Shown here: positions 45,129 through 55,459 of the stretch, piece after piece | Numbering within the stretch: the first letter of the stretch is position 1 | Layout of the letters: each line of letters starts with the position of its first letter | Assembly (NCBI RefSeq): GCF_000744185.1 | Contig: NZ_JQLL01000001.1 | Location: 1,178,001 to 1,242,000 of the forward strand | Reading direction: 5' to 3' | DNA from: Carnobacterium funditum DSM 5970 | GTDB taxonomy: Bacteria > Bacillota > Bacilli > Lactobacillales > Carnobacteriaceae | Length of the DNA stretch: 64,000 nt | Position numbers and translations under genes: made by a program | The notes under the pieces: model-generated | The model's database searches: none | Told to the model about the DNA's origin: nothing | What the model saw: the letters and a program-made list of their open reading frames with translations, nothing else

Positions 45129-46406
45129 TTAATCAAAGCCTGCGACTTCATCTTCTTTAACGAAACTAAAGACAATCATCCCTACCAATAGTAGTACAGC
45201 AGATACGTAAAAGCCTATTTGCATGGATCCGAACTGGTCTGTAATCCAACCTGTTAAGAAAGGGGCTATAATCGAACTAGACATTCCGATAAAGTTATAT
45301 GCACTTAGAGCAGTAGATAGAGAGCCTTTTGGTGCGTTTTTAGCAACAAATGCTACTAGAATAGGGTCAAGGGCTAATTTGCCAGTTAAGCCGTAAGCGA
45401 TTAAAGCAACGATCAACAATGTACGATCTGTTACGAAAGCAATAGAGAAAATAGAAATCATTGCGATAGGAACTAGAATGTAAACAAATATTTTTGTACG
45501 ATTAACTTTATCAGATAAACGAGCAAATATTAATGCTCCAGGAATAGAAGCCCAAGGAACTAGGGAAGAAATGAAACCGACGCTTGTTCCTTCAAAACCA
45601 CGTTCCACCTGTAAGAATTGTGGCAGCCATGTGAGTACGACAAAGAATCCGTACAGTGAACAAAAACATAAGATAAAGGTTAAGAGTAGATTACGATTTT
45701 TAAAAATAGAAGTGAGCGATGCTTTTTTAACCACTTCAGCAGGTTTATCATCATTTTCAGTAGATGCATTTTGGTCTTCTGGACGAACAACTTTTTCCTT
45801 TAGCAGAAAAAAGAATAACAACCCTATAATAACGGTAGGAATTGCCATTATTTTAAAGGGTAGTGTCCAGTGTTCTCCGTTTTCTAAAACTAATTTACTA
45901 GAAAGTAACTATCCTGCAGAAGTTCCCAAGGCCATTCCACTATTTATAATGGCATTTCCTAGTGTTAGATTCTTTGTTGGAATTGCTTCAGTTGATAAAG
46001 CGTATTGCGGACCGTAGTATGCTCCTTGGCCTGCCCCTGTAAGAGCCCTAAATATCATGAACATACCAAAACCTGAAAGAATCCCGCTAAAGTAGGTTGT
46101 GATTCCCATTATAACAAAACCAATTGAAATAACCATTTTTCTTCCATACTTGTCACCTATCACTCCAAAAGGAATTTGTGTGACTGCGTAGGTTAAGAAA
46201 AAGAAACTGCTGACTAATCCTAATTGTGAATTATTTAAGCTAAATTCTTTAGCGATTTGTGGCATTAGAGGATTTAAAATCGTTCTATCTGCATACATTA
46301 ATACCCATCCGAAGAAAAACAAGGTAACTGTTTTCCACCAATATTTTTCTGATACGTAAGTTGCCCCATTGACTACTCTGAGATTTGCTTTATTCTTTTG
46401 ACTCAT
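45129..46406 (-). pseudogene. MFS transporter (anion:cation symporter type) with one internal TAG
   Basis: A single frame of 425 codons encodes a 12-helix major facilitator: FFFGWVLMYADRTILNPLMP near the start, GVIGDKYGRKMV loop 2-3, LTGAGQGAYYGPQYALSTEA, then after the break LPFKIMAIPTVIIG, RLSDKVNRTKIFVY and GLTGKLALDP. TAG at 45909-45911 (after GTSAG) is the only interruption and nothing is shifted. The wording resembles the ACS group (hexuronate, ureide or phosphate-ester substrates). With the allD-like remnant upstream, a ureide transporter is plausible. It is a recent nonsense mutation, a sequencing error, or a readthrough case. Confidence 0.8.
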
Positions 46407-46468
46407 TTTTCATTCCTCCATTGTTATGATTGCCTAAAATGATAACGCGTGCATCTATATAAAAAATT

Positions 46469-46485
46469 TTGATTAAAGTAATCAA
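46469..46485 (-). promoter_or_regulatory. Inverted repeat upstream of the MFS gene
   Basis: TTGATT-N5-AATCAA lies about 65 bases before the MFS start, with AT-rich -10-like TATATA nearby. Possible operator. The regulator is unknown; the PucR-type protein 5 kb away is one candidate. Confidence 0.35.
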
Positions 46486-46604
46486 TAAAAACAGTTGGTT
46501 CACTGGTAGCTAAGGCATTTCGAGAGTGGCTTAGCTGAAAATTTATAAAATGATAGGTACCATAAAAAAATCAATCGTTACTTTTTAAAAAGAAAAGAAT
46601 TTCT

Positions 46605-46796
46605 ATAATGGACATCTATCTGAGATTCATTCAGCATAGTAGCCTACGTGAACTTCTCCGCGGGAATGACTCCCATGCGCATCTGCAAAAACTAACGTAT
46701 CCGCAACGCAGGAGAAGACTATTCTTTGGAAAGACTCGCTTTTTCAAGTTCGGCTTGCATCAAATGATAAAACTCTTCTTCTATAACTTTTACCAT
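46605..46796 (-). pseudogene. AllD-like ureidoglycolate dehydrogenase remnant
   Basis: ATG 46796 opens MVKVIEEEFYHLMQAELEKA, SLSKE, then stop; a shifted frame continues SCVADTLVFADAHGSHSRGE, VHVGYYAE, stop, ISD. ADVLVFADAHG.HSRGE.R.EYYAERIS is the N-terminal signature of the malate/L-lactate dehydrogenase-type family that includes AllD. Only about 65 residues remain, with a stop and a frameshift. It lies directly upstream of the MFS gene, hinting at a former ureide-use operon. Confidence 0.6.
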
Positions 46797-46832
46797 CTCT
46801 AACTCCGTTGTTTTTCCTACCTGCTTTCTGTC

Positions 46833-46931
46833 TTAAATTTTAGAATCATGGTTACAGTATTTTGAATAGATGTAGCTTACTGTCTTGCCGCGCCCTACTG
46901 CATAAGTTGCTTGTGGTGCGTCTGTTCCCAT
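46833..46931 (-). pseudogene. Short frame upstream of the allD remnant
   Basis: AAAGGAGA lies 9 bases before ATG 46931, which opens MGTDAPQATYAVGRGKTVSY then IYSKYCNHDSKI stop (32 residues). The good ribosome binding site and composition suggest a real coding past. Another frame over the same bases also stays open (NKESILVGKGDLSLWEQTHH), so which is original is unclear. No family is recognised. Confidence 0.25.
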
Positions 46932-46936
46932 AAAGA

Positions 46937-47245
46937 CAGATCTCCTTTTCCAACTAGAATCGACTCTTTGTTTAAAACACTATTTCCTTCCCTTCTCTTT
47001 TAAAGCACCCCTTCATTTTAAGGTCATCCTTTACATCTTTTATTGTAAGTGCTATCTACTTTGATTACATTGTACAAATAAGCTAAAAATTAATAGGCTA
47101 TTTTGTTCTATTCAAACAATTTTCATCTTCGTTGTCATGAAATCCCTTATAGGACAAGAGCTACTGGCAACTAAAAAATGCTAAGCATCCCTTTAAATTG
47201 TATTGAGATAAAGAATATATGTAACGAATAATAAAAAAGGGTACA
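46937..47245. other. Gene-free stretch
   Basis: No supported frame on either strand. It probably contains further degraded parts of the ureide cluster, but none is readable. Confidence 0.4.
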
Positions 47246-47280
47246 AAAAAAAGGAGGAGTTCAATATGAACTCCTCCAAT
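47246..47280 (-). terminator. Terminator downstream of the HAD phosphatase gene
   Basis: Minus-strand GGAGGAGTTCA and TGAACTCCTCC pair perfectly (11 bp, 3-base loop) and are followed by eight T residues. It lies 157 bases past the phosphatase stop. Confidence 0.8.
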
Positions 47281-47436
47281 AAAACTAACTTTTATACTTA
47301 ATCTCACACCCTATTTATAATACTCTTTTTTAGGTACCAAAATAATACGTAAAGTACTTCAACTACCCTCTTTTAGAAAAAAGATAGTTCAACCAGATTA
47401 AAAACAGCTCTTTTATTCGTTTAGCTTAAATAATAA

Positions 47437-48213
47437 TTAAATCAAATCAAAGTATTTCAAGCCTTCAATAATTCCACCGTGAGTATTTCCAGAAGTAACA
47501 TACGTGGCTTTCTCCTTTAAAACAGGTATTCCATTTCCCATTGAAATGCCGTAATCAACATGGTCAATCATTTCGATGTCATTTGGTCCATCCCCAAATG
47601 CATACGTTGGCAGATTTTCAAATGCCATTTTTTTCATTAATTCTGTAATGCCTGTAGCCTTAGAATTTCCTTTAGGAATGGTATCTATGCTATAAGGTGT
47701 ATTGCGGTAAAAGGAAAGTTCTGGGAAATGCTTTTTGAAATAAGCATCTTCTTCTTTATTTGTACTCAAAATTAATGCCATCAGTATTTCTTCAGTCAAA
47801 TGTAAAGAACCATCTATTGAAGGTGCGTCTGAATGGATAAATTGATAGGCTTTTTTTAAACTAGACGTCTCACGAGTTGCTCGTATTTTATCAGATGTAT
47901 AAAAGGATAGAGCAAAATAACGTTCTTCAGTCGCTTGTTTTAAACGAATTAGTGTATCTGTGGAAATGCTGCTACGATGAACTTCTTTTCCTTGATACAC
48001 AATGTATTGTCCATTAAGCGAAATAAAAGAATCTATCGTTGTTGACTTCAAAATAAATTGAATTTCCAGTGGACTACGGCCTGTCGCGATAAATGGGATA
48101 TGGCCATTAAGTTGCATTTGTTCTAACGCTTTTACTACTTCAGGTTCAACTTCTGATTCATTGTTTAATAACGTACCATCTAAATCAAAAAATACAAATG
48201 ATTTTGGTTTCAA
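47437..48213 (-). CDS. Cof-type HAD-IIB sugar-phosphate phosphatase
   Basis: A 258-residue HAD hydrolase. The nucleophile motif is FFDLDGTLLNNESE (Asp about 9 and 11), motif II is IATGRS (about 41-46), motif III is GNSKATGI (Lys about 186), and motif IV is AFGDGPNDIEMID (about 204-216). The type IIB cap domain lies between II and III. These enzymes dephosphorylate sugar phosphates or FMN-type compounds. The substrate cannot be told. It follows a histidine phosphatase gene by 25 bases, likely one operon. Confidence 0.88.
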   Translation of the reverse strand: MKPKSFVFFDLDGTLLNNESEVEPEVVKALEQMQLNGHIPFIATGRSPLEIQFILKSTTIDSFISLNGQYIVYQGKEVHRSSISTDTLIRLKQATEERYFALSFYTSDKIRATRETSSLKKAYQFIHSDAPSIDGSLHLTEEILMALILSTNKEEDAYFKKHFPELSFYRNTPYSIDTIPKGNSKATGITELMKKMAFENLPTYAFGDGPNDIEMIDHVDYGISMGNGIPVLKEKATYVTSGNTHGGIIEGLKYFDLI

Positions 48214-48238
48214 GCTTTTTATCTCCTTTAAAATCAGT

Positions 48239-48922
48239 TTAATCTTTTTCTAAACTTTTAAAATGATCTATCTGATTGTAGCTTTTTAAATGATAAAGTC
48301 CATCATAGTAACTTACTTTTGACACGCTTGCATTTAATAATGGTTGAGGATCTATTAGTTCTGGTACTAATCCACTTAACATATAACGTATCGTGTTGCC
48401 ATGAGCTACAACTAAAACCGTATCACCAGTATCTCGATGAGTTTTTATTAGTTCTATTAATCCTTTTTCGATTCGCGTCCAAAATTCAAGGTAATTTTCA
48501 GCATGATGATAAGGATCTGCTTTTTTTGTTGCATTCATTCGCTCAGGTACAGTTGCTCTTGACCATAAATCGCCAACCGTAGGATAGCCCATAACTTCAT
48601 TGATGCTCGCCCATACTTCATCCACACCCAAAGCTTCAAATGATCCAAAGAAGACTTCTCTCAATTCAGGCATAGCATGAATAGTCAAATCGTCGGCCTC
48701 TTTATTCTCTTCTAAAATAATACCGGCTGTCTCAATTGTACGATTAAGGTCACTCGTATAAACAGCATCAAATTTAACATCTGCTAATCCTTTGCCGCTT
48801 CTTCGAACATCATCTCTTCCTTTTTCAGTTAGTTGAATGTTACTCCAACCTTGCATTCTTCTGTATAAATTTAAATAAGTTTCTCCGTGTCGAACAAAAT
48901 AGAATGTACATCCTTTACTCAA
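48239..48922 (-). CDS. Histidine phosphatase family protein (phosphoglycerate mutase-like)
   Basis: A 227-residue member of the histidine phosphatase superfamily. The phosphorylated His is in YFVRHGETYLNLYRRMQGWS (about 8-27). Further motifs are YTSDLNRTIETA (about 55-66), the acid Glu in ELREVFFGSFE (about 85-95), and VVAHGNTIRYML (about 154-165). Most such Firmicutes proteins are phosphatases rather than mutases. First gene of a two-gene unit with the HAD phosphatase. Confidence 0.87.
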   Translation of the reverse strand: MSKGCTFYFVRHGETYLNLYRRMQGWSNIQLTEKGRDDVRRSGKGLADVKFDAVYTSDLNRTIETAGIILEENKEADDLTIHAMPELREVFFGSFEALGVDEVWASINEVMGYPTVGDLWSRATVPERMNATKKADPYHHAENYLEFWTRIEKGLIELIKTHRDTGDTVLVVAHGNTIRYMLSGLVPELIDPQPLLNASVSKVSYYDGLYHLKSYNQIDHFKSLEKD

Positions 48923-49023
48923 AAAATCTCCTCCAGTAACTTAACATTTTCATGTCTAGCCTATTCATCTTCTATTGTACCAAAAACAATCAACTAATGA
49001 ACCCATCCAAGGAGTTTTAATAA

Positions 49024-51003
49024 TTAAGTCCTCTTTTTAATTTTTTGGAGAATTTCTCCTTCATGATAAGCTGTTAGCAGAATTTTCAAATCTTTTACTT
49101 GCTCGGTCAAACGTCTTCCCGTATCTGTTTCTCTTACCTTTTTCCGTTCCATTTCACGGTCTACCACTCGTCTCGTAGACATAATATCGAATTCATCTTC
49201 AATAGCGTGTTTAACGGATGTGAATGGCTGATGAGAAACCAGTTGCATTCCAAAAGAATTGTAAAGCAACGTATAGCCTGCTAAGCCCGTTGTATGTTGG
49301 TAAGCCTTGGAAAACCCGCCATCAATAACAATCATTCGTCCTTCTGCTTTAATAGGGTCTTCGCCACGTTTTTCTTTCACTGGTGTGTGTCCATTAATAA
49401 TGTGTCCTTTAGTAGGATCCAAACCAAATTCAATCAGTATGTTTCCACAAGTGACTACATCGTTACGCAGATTATAATAAGAATTTTTCTTTTCTTCATG
49501 TGTTTCTTTATCTTCAATATAGTATCGTTCAAAAGTCGTCATTTGATTTTTCCCAAAAAGTGAAGAAGCTGCTCCTGTCCATAAATACCAGATAATATCT
49601 AAGTGTTTTTCTTTATTTTCTTTGTCTCTTGTTAAATAACCTTTACGAAGGACTTCTTCGAATTTATCCAATAAGGCTTTGCCGCTATAGGTTTTTTCAC
49701 GGATTTTGAATGACATAAAACTTCCATCTTCATTTAAAGGAACACACCCATGAAACAATAGATTGTCATTATATGTCAAATACATACTCCCTTTATTGTA
49801 TAAATAAGATATATGTTTCTGCAGTCGCTCACTCGTTTTAAACGCATAAATTAATTTTTCTACGATACTTTCTTCTTCTTTAGTTAACTGGTATGGATTA
49901 TCTGGATCGATTGTTGGAAAATAACTATTCGTTAACGGATACGTTTTTCCTTTTATAGAAATCGTTTCTTTCTCATAGTCAATCCTATCCAAAACCATTC
50001 GATCATCCATTTTGAAATTAGGCTGTCGTTTAATGATGACACCTTCCAATTTGAATTGAATAATCGCTATGGCTTGATGCATTTTTGTGATTTGTCTAAT
50101 TTCTTCTTCAAAAAAATCTACTTCTTCTTTATCAACCTTAGGGTAAAAACCCTTCGTTTTATCTTGTGTATAAGTCATCTCGGCAAACGTTAATAATTGG
50201 CGCAATGAGATACCATAAGCCTCTTCGATAATCTCAAGGTTATCATAGCGAGCTGATATTCTAAGAACATTAGCAATACAAACAGCTGACCCACTAGCTG
50301 CTCCCATCCATAAAATGTCGTGATTACCCCATTGAATATCAACAGAATGATGATCCATTAATGTATCCACAATTTTATCTGGATAAGGACCTCTATCATA
50401 AATATCCCCTACAACATGCAAATGGTCTACTACTAAACGCTGAATGAGATAAGAAATAGCCGTGATAAATTGAGGTGCTCGATCTAATGAAAGGATACTT
50501 TGAATAATTTTACTATAATAATCTTCTTTATTTGGGAAACTAGTATCTTTAGATAATAATTCTTCAATAATATAAGCAAATTCAATTGGCAAGGCTTTTC
50601 TGACCTTCGAACTAGTATATTTTGAAGCAACATAAACACATAGTTCGATTAAACGTGATAATGTTAAGCGATACCACTCATCCATTTCTTCTGTCTCGTT
50701 TATTGTTTCTACTATATTTTTTATTTTCTCTTCAGGATAATAAATCAATGTAGCCAGTGTATTTCTATCTTTTGTGCTTAAGCGCTCGCTAAAAACTTCA
50801 TTAATTTTCTCTTTGATATTCCCAGAACCATTGCGCAAAACATGTTGGAATGCATCATATTCTCCATGAATATCGCTCAGAAAATGTTCTGTTCCTTTGG
50901 GCAAGTTCATAATGGCCTCTAAGTTAATGATTTCTGTCGTTGTTTCCCCAATTGTTGGGTACTCTTTAGCTAATAAATTTAAATATTTATTTTTGCTACT
51001 CAT
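49024..51003 (-). CDS. fbp: Class III fructose-1,6-bisphosphatase
   Basis: A 659-residue gluconeogenic enzyme of the Firmicutes-specific class III, a metallophosphatase fold rather than the usual sugar-phosphatase fold. Metal-site motifs: [12 protein letters not shown] (about 41-52), [12 protein letters not shown] (about 194-205), [15 protein letters not shown] (about 217-231), and later [15 protein letters not shown] (about 557-571) and [11 protein letters not shown]. Length fits the family (640-670). I chose ATG 51003, 8 bases after AAAGGAGA, over an ATG two codons earlier. Monocistronic. Confidence 0.95.
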   Translation of the reverse strand: MSSKNKYLNLLAKEYPTIGETTTEIINLEAIMNLPKGTEHFLSDIHGEYDAFQHVLRNGSGNIKEKINEVFSERLSTKDRNTLATLIYYPEEKIKNIVETINETEEMDEWYRLTLSRLIELCVYVASKYTSSKVRKALPIEFAYIIEELLSKDTSFPNKEDYYSKIIQSILSLDRAPQFITAISYLIQRLVVDHLHVVGDIYDRGPYPDKIVDTLMDHHSVDIQWGNHDILWMGAASGSAVCIANVLRISARYDNLEIIEEAYGISLRQLLTFAEMTYTQDKTKGFYPKVDKEEVDFFEEEIRQITKMHQAIAIIQFKLEGVIIKRQPNFKMDDRMVLDRIDYEKETISIKGKTYPLTNSYFPTIDPDNPYQLTKEEESIVEKLIYAFKTSERLQKHISYLYNKGSMYLTYNDNLLFHGCVPLNEDGSFMSFKIREKTYSGKALLDKFEEVLRKGYLTRDKENKEKHLDIIWYLWTGAASSLFGKNQMTTFERYYIEDKETHEEKKNSYYNLRNDVVTCGNILIEFGLDPTKGHIINGHTPVKEKRGEDPIKAEGRMIVIDGGFSKAYQHTTGLAGYTLLYNSFGMQLVSHQPFTSVKHAIEDEFDIMSTRRVVDREMERKKVRETDTGRRLTEQVKDLKILLTAYHEGEILQKIKKRT

Positions 51004-51085
51004 AATCATTCTCCTTTAGGGATTATATGTATGTCATTTCATTTTATCATAAATCAAATGGTTTAAACTAGCCATTTTAAGAGCC

Positions 51086-51127
51086 TCAAAAAAAATGAAC
51101 TGACCTATACATAGGCAGTTTCATTTC
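51086..51127 (-). terminator. Terminator after the glutathione peroxidase gene
   Basis: Minus-strand AAACTGCCTAT pairs with ATAGGTCAGTT, followed by ATTTTTTTT, about 40 bases past the stop. Confidence 0.75.
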
Positions 51128-51163
51128 TTTTTCCAACTAAATTATTCGATTTTTTCATGTTCG

Positions 51164-51634
51164 TTAAGCGGCTAGGGCTGCTACAATTGAATCCTCTATT
51201 TTTTCTGGTTTAGTCATCGAACTAAATCGTTCAATAATTTCACCATCTTTACCGATGAGAAATTTAGTGAAGTTCCATTTGATTTTTTTATTACCCGTTT
51301 GTTCAACTAGATACTTATATAAAGGACTAGCCTCATCTCCATTGACGCTTATCTTTTCATGCAAAGGAAAAGATACATCATACGCCATCTGACAATGAGT
51401 CGCTATTTCTTCATTAGAAAGAGGTTCTTGATTCATAAACTGATTAGACGGGAAGCCTAACACAACGAATCCTTGTTCCTTATATTTTTTATACAACTCT
51501 TCTAAGCCTTCAAATTGAGGAGCTAAGCCACATTTACTGGCAGTGTTTACTATCAATAAAGGCTTTCCTAAGTACGTACTAAGCGAAACTTCTTCTCCGC
51601 CAATTTCGGTAACTGTAAAATCATAGACTGACAT
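51164..51634 (-). CDS. Glutathione peroxidase-family thiol peroxidase
   Basis: A 156-residue peroxidase reducing hydrogen peroxide or lipid peroxides, usually with thioredoxin in Gram-positives. The active site is complete: peroxidatic Cys in NTASKCGLAPQFEGLE (about 31-46), Gln in GFPSNQF (about 61-67), and Trp-Asn in KIKWNFTKFLI (about 118-128). Cysteine replaces selenocysteine. Ribosome binding site GGGGGATT lies upstream. Monocistronic. Confidence 0.92.
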   Translation of the reverse strand: MSVYDFTVTEIGGEEVSLSTYLGKPLLIVNTASKCGLAPQFEGLEELYKKYKEQGFVVLGFPSNQFMNQEPLSNEEIATHCQMAYDVSFPLHEKISVNGDEASPLYKYLVEQTGNKKIKWNFTKFLIGKDGEIIERFSSMTKPEKIEDSIVAALAA

Positions 51635-51727
51635 AAAATAAATCCCCCTTCTTTCTGTTATTTATTATTAAGTATACCAAAGAAAAAAAAAAAACCTCTT
51701 ATTAAGCACTATAAGAGTTGTTTTATT

Positions 51728-51772
51728 GTAAAAAAAACAGCCTGGACAATTTTACTTGTCCGGACTGCTTAA
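51728..51772 (-). terminator. Terminator of the est-rnr-smpB unit
   Basis: Minus-strand AGCAGTCCGGACAA and TTGTCCAGGCTG pair across AAAA-type loop, followed by seven T residues. A second hairpin, CTCTTATAG/CTTAATAAGAG, with a long T-run lies just beyond (51694-51722). Confidence 0.85.
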
Positions 51773-51816
51773 TCTTATGTTCTCTTTAACTTGAAGATTG
51801 CCATGTTTTTTTACAT

Positions 51817-52275
51817 TTATCTTTCTCTTAATGATCGGGCCAAATCGCGTTTTTGATCTTTGCGCTTCAAGTCTTCTCGTTTATCATAATTTTTCTTACC
51901 CTTTGCTACGCCAATCAATACTTTAGCATAACCATCTTTAATGTAGACTTTTAATGGAACGAGTGTGTTTCCACTGCCCTTCATTTCATTTTCTAGACGT
52001 ACTATTTGTTTTTTATGCATCAGTAATTTCCTCGTTCGTAAAGGATCATGATTAAATTGATTGCCTTGATCATAAGGACTAATGTGAACATTGTGCAAAA
52101 ATATTTCTCCATTACGAACACGTGCAAATCCATCTTTTAAGTTTATTCTAGCTGCTCTAATCGATTTTATTTCTGTCCCTTTAAGAACAATTCCTGCTTC
52201 AACTGTGTCTAAAATAGTATAATCAAATCGTGCTTTTCTATTTTGAGCCAGCAGTTTCCCTTCTCCTTTGGGCAT
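51817..52275 (-). CDS. smpB: SsrA-binding protein SmpB
   Basis: A 152-residue beta-barrel protein that carries tmRNA into stalled ribosomes. Signatures: [20 protein letters not shown] near the start, [13 protein letters not shown] (about 28-40), [14 protein letters not shown], and the basic tail [15 protein letters not shown] that enters the mRNA channel. Ribosome binding site AGGGAGG precedes the ATG. It lies 20 bases after rnr, the typical Gram-positive order. Confidence 0.96.
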   Translation of the reverse strand: MPKGEGKLLAQNRKARFDYTILDTVEAGIVLKGTEIKSIRAARINLKDGFARVRNGEIFLHNVHISPYDQGNQFNHDPLRTRKLLMHKKQIVRLENEMKGSGNTLVPLKVYIKDGYAKVLIGVAKGKKNYDKREDLKRKDQKRDLARSLRER

Positions 52276-52295
52276 GTTTTTGCCTCCCTACTTGC

Positions 52296-54698
52296 TTAAC
52301 TTTTTTTCTTTTTAGGTTTCCCTTTTTTGGCAACGTCTTTGTAAAAGGGCTTGTTTTTCTTTTTATCATTGGAATTAGTATTTTTAGTATCTTTATCTTG
52401 ATAACCTGTTTTTTTATTCGTTGACCCTTTTGATTGTTTATATTTGTCCGGTTTACGATTTCCTGTCTTCTTTTTATCTTTATCGCCACTTTTTTTCAAT
52501 TGTGAAAAAGAATCTGCTTTCGGTGCATCAGGATCTGGTATTAGTTCAAAATCGATTTCGCGTGTTTCAGGATTGGCTTTGGTCACTCTAATTTCAACTT
52601 TTTGACCAATTCGATAAACAACTCCTGTACGTTCTCCGACTAACATCAGTTGCTCTTCAACGAAATTATAATAATCATCTTTCATATTGGAAATGTGGAC
52701 AAGCCCTTCAACTGTATTCGGTAATTCAATGAACAAGCCAAATCTCAATACTGAACCAATGATTCCTTGGTAGGTTTCGCCTACCTTATCCACCATATAT
52801 TCTGTTTTCTTCAATGCATCTGTTTCTCTTTCAGCATCTACTGCCCGACGCTCCATTTTAGAACTTTGGATAGCAATTTCAGGAAGCAATCCGCTCCACT
52901 TAGTTTTTTGATCTGAACCTGTTCCATTTTCACTATATGAACGAATCAAACGATGCAAGATCAAATCAGGATAACGTCGGATGGGTGATGTGAAATGAGA
53001 ATAATAGTCAGCAGCTAATCCGTAATGTCCTAGAGGCTCAACATCATATTTCGCTTGCTTCATACTGCGTAACATCATTGTTGAGATAACCGTTTCTTCA
53101 GGTTTACCTGCTACACTTTTCAAAACTTTCTGTAAATTTTTTGGTGATACATTTTCACTTAGTCCTGTTACGGAGATACCAAATGCCGTCACAAATTCCA
53201 TAAATCTTTGCATCCGATCACTATCAGGCTGTTCATGGACGCGGTAAATCATTGGAACTTTCATACGTGTGTAATGTTCTGATACCGTTTCGTTGGCTGA
53301 AAGCATGAAGGACTCAATGATTCGCTCACCAATGCCTCTTTCACGTAAAACAATATCTAAGGGATGTCCTTCTGGATCGACAATAATCTTGGCTTCTGGA
53401 GATTCGAAATCAATCGCTCCTCGAGTTTTTCTGCTGCCTTCTAAAATCTTATGCAACTCGGCCATTTCTTCAAACATTGGTACAAGGTCTTCGTTTTCTT
53501 TGCGAACTGTCTCATCTTTATCCATGATTATTTGATTTACTTGTGTGTAGCTCATCCGACGATAAGAACGAATGATACTTTGGAAGATATCGTGCTTCAC
53601 AACTTTACCAGTTGCATCAATTTCCATTTCACAACTCATTGCTAATCGATCTTCATTTGGATTCAAAGAACAGATGCCATTTGATAAGCGATGTGGCAAC
53701 ATAGGAATAACTCGATCGGTTAGGTAAACACTGGTTGCTCGATCGTAAGCTTCCATATCTAACGGGCTATTTTCTGTTACATAATAAGATACATCTGCAA
53801 TATGAACACCTAACTTAAAGTTACCATTTTCTAGTTTTTTAACGGTTACCGCATCATCCAAATCTTTAGCATCTTCGCCATCGATTGTGACGACTATTTC
53901 ATCACGTAAATCACGACGGTTATCCATATCTTTTTCAGTTATTTTATCTGGCACTTCATTTGCTTGGGTCATCACTTCATCAGGGAATTCAGTTTGAATA
54001 CCGTGTTTATAAACAATCGTTAAAATATCAATACCCGGATCATTTTTGTGTCCGATAATGGATTTGACAATTCCTTGCATACTTCTAGGAAACTCGCCGT
54101 CTGGATACAAGGTTATTTCTACCAAGACAATCGCTCCATCAACTGGTTTGATTCCTTTTTCTTCAATAAATACCCTGAAATCAGTTAATTTTTTATCTTT
54201 TGGTTCAATATAGCCATATAACCCAGTTTCTTCAACGCCTTCTTCGGTATAAGCAAAAAATTCTCCAACTAGTTGAGTGAATTTGCGTTCTATAATCGCT
54301 TTAACACGTCCTTCAGCACCTTTATCAAACCAAGGCTCAGCTGGACGAATAATATCCACCGTAACAATATCTCCATCTAACGCGAAATTTGTTTGATTCA
54401 TAGGGATATAAATATCATTTTCTTCATCTTCAATGGATACAAAACCAAACCCTCGGTCACTTGCTCGGAAAATACCAGATATAACCGCGTCTTTTTCCGC
54501 TAGTTTAAATTCACCTTTTTTATTTAGAAAAACAGTCCCTTCACGTTCCATTTCAGCTAATGTTGAAACAAGCATTTTAAAATCAGCTGAACTAGTTAGT
54601 GCCATTCCTTCACTTATTTTTTTCACTTTAAAAGCTTTTTGTTCTTGCCCATTCATATACACTAAGATAGCTTCTTTTATTGTTTGATTATTTTTCAT
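52296..54698 (-). CDS. rnr: Ribonuclease R
   Basis: An 800-residue 3'-5' exoribonuclease that degrades structured RNA and works with tmRNA in mRNA clearance. Domains: N-terminal helix-turn-helix and cold-shock domains (GIFRASDRGFGFVSIEDEEN, about 72-91), RNB catalytic domain with IDGEDAKDLDDAV (about 272-284, catalytic aspartates) and HIADVSYYV, then SPIRRYPDLILHRLI, S1 domain (about 635-720) and an exceptionally lysine-rich tail of about 75 residues. It ends 20 bases before smpB and starts 5 bases after est. Confidence 0.95.
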   Translation of the reverse strand: MKNNQTIKEAILVYMNGQEQKAFKVKKISEGMALTSSADFKMLVSTLAEMEREGTVFLNKKGEFKLAEKDAVISGIFRASDRGFGFVSIEDEENDIYIPMNQTNFALDGDIVTVDIIRPAEPWFDKGAEGRVKAIIERKFTQLVGEFFAYTEEGVEETGLYGYIEPKDKKLTDFRVFIEEKGIKPVDGAIVLVEITLYPDGEFPRSMQGIVKSIIGHKNDPGIDILTIVYKHGIQTEFPDEVMTQANEVPDKITEKDMDNRRDLRDEIVVTIDGEDAKDLDDAVTVKKLENGNFKLGVHIADVSYYVTENSPLDMEAYDRATSVYLTDRVIPMLPHRLSNGICSLNPNEDRLAMSCEMEIDATGKVVKHDIFQSIIRSYRRMSYTQVNQIIMDKDETVRKENEDLVPMFEEMAELHKILEGSRKTRGAIDFESPEAKIIVDPEGHPLDIVLRERGIGERIIESFMLSANETVSEHYTRMKVPMIYRVHEQPDSDRMQRFMEFVTAFGISVTGLSENVSPKNLQKVLKSVAGKPEETVISTMMLRSMKQAKYDVEPLGHYGLAADYYSHFTSPIRRYPDLILHRLIRSYSENGTGSDQKTKWSGLLPEIAIQSSKMERRAVDAERETDALKKTEYMVDKVGETYQGIIGSVLRFGLFIELPNTVEGLVHISNMKDDYYNFVEEQLMLVGERTGVVYRIGQKVEIRVTKANPETREIDFELIPDPDAPKADSFSQLKKSGDKDKKKTGNRKPDKYKQSKGSTNKKTGYQDKDTKNTNSNDKKKNKPFYKDVAKKGKPKKKKS

Positions 54699-54703
54699 TC
54701 ATT

Positions 54704-55459
54704 TTACTCTCCATTCCAATTCAAATCAGATAGGAAATGTAGTACATCATTTTCTAACTCTCTTCTATCTACACCTACTGTAATGACATGTGTACTATTT
54801 TCATACCAGTTGAAATCTACTTTTGCGTGTATCAGTTTATTTTTAAATTTCACCGCAACTTGCGGATCAATTAATTCATCTTGCCCAGCTTGAGCAATAA
54901 ATACAGGTTTTGTTATCTTTTCATAAGTTGGTTCCATTGAAGAAACCATTGAAGAAATAGCAGCTAATTGTTGATTGAGCTTTTCTTCAACTATTACCAT
55001 ACGAGATTCTATACTTTCATCTGTTTGTCCAGCTAGTTTTTTTACGTGTCTTACATACCGTAAAAAGGAAGGACGTAAATTACTTTCCTCGTCATTTATC
55101 GTTGGCGAACAAAATGTACCGCTTGCTAAAATAGATTCTGTGGTCATTATGTTGGTTGCTATCACGCCACCCAATGACAAGCCAAAGACAGCAACTTGTT
55201 GGTATCCTTTTTCTGCCAAAAACTGTAAGGCCTCTTTTGCATCTTGTATCCAGTCTGCAGGAGTCGCTGCCAAGATGTCTTCTGGATCAAATGTACCGTG
55301 TCCTTTAAACATCGGTGCATATACAGTATAGTTTTCTTTTTCCAAAGCACGTCCCATCATTCTAACATCATTTGGGCTTCCTGTGTACGCATGCATCAAT
55401 AAAACTGCTTCAGGCCCCTTTTCAAAAAAAAATGGTTGCGGTAGTGTTTGTTTAACCAT
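54704..55459 (-). CDS. est: Carboxylesterase (Est30-like alpha/beta hydrolase)
   Basis: A 251-residue alpha/beta hydrolase of the Est30 type that hydrolyses short esters. Nucleophile elbow GLSLGGV (Ser about 95), oxyanion region LMHAYTGSPNDVR (about 21-33), acid in AGQDELID (about 191-198), and His in STHVITVGVDR (about 222-232). In many Firmicutes secG-est-rnr-smpB are contiguous. Here a metal transporter operon lies between secG and est. Role in the cluster is unknown. Confidence 0.88.
   Translation of the reverse strand: MVKQTLPQPFFFEKGPEAVLLMHAYTGSPNDVRMMGRALEKENYTVYAPMFKGHGTFDPEDILAATPADWIQDAKEALQFLAEKGYQQVAVFGLSLGGVIATNIMTTESILASGTFCSPTINDEESNLRPSFLRYVRHVKKLAGQTDESIESRMVIVEEKLNQQLAAISSMVSSMEPTYEKITKPVFIAQAGQDELIDPQVAVKFKNKLIHAKVDFNWYENSTHVITVGVDRRELENDVLHFLSDLNWNGE

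Noticed and set aside
49099-49563. Two + strand frames inside fbp
   Set aside because: They are antisense to conserved motifs of class III fructose bisphosphatase and lack ribosome binding sites.
52238-52489. A basic 83-residue frame at the end of rnr
   Set aside because: It reads the lysine-rich rnr tail in another frame. The low-complexity A-rich DNA produces it.
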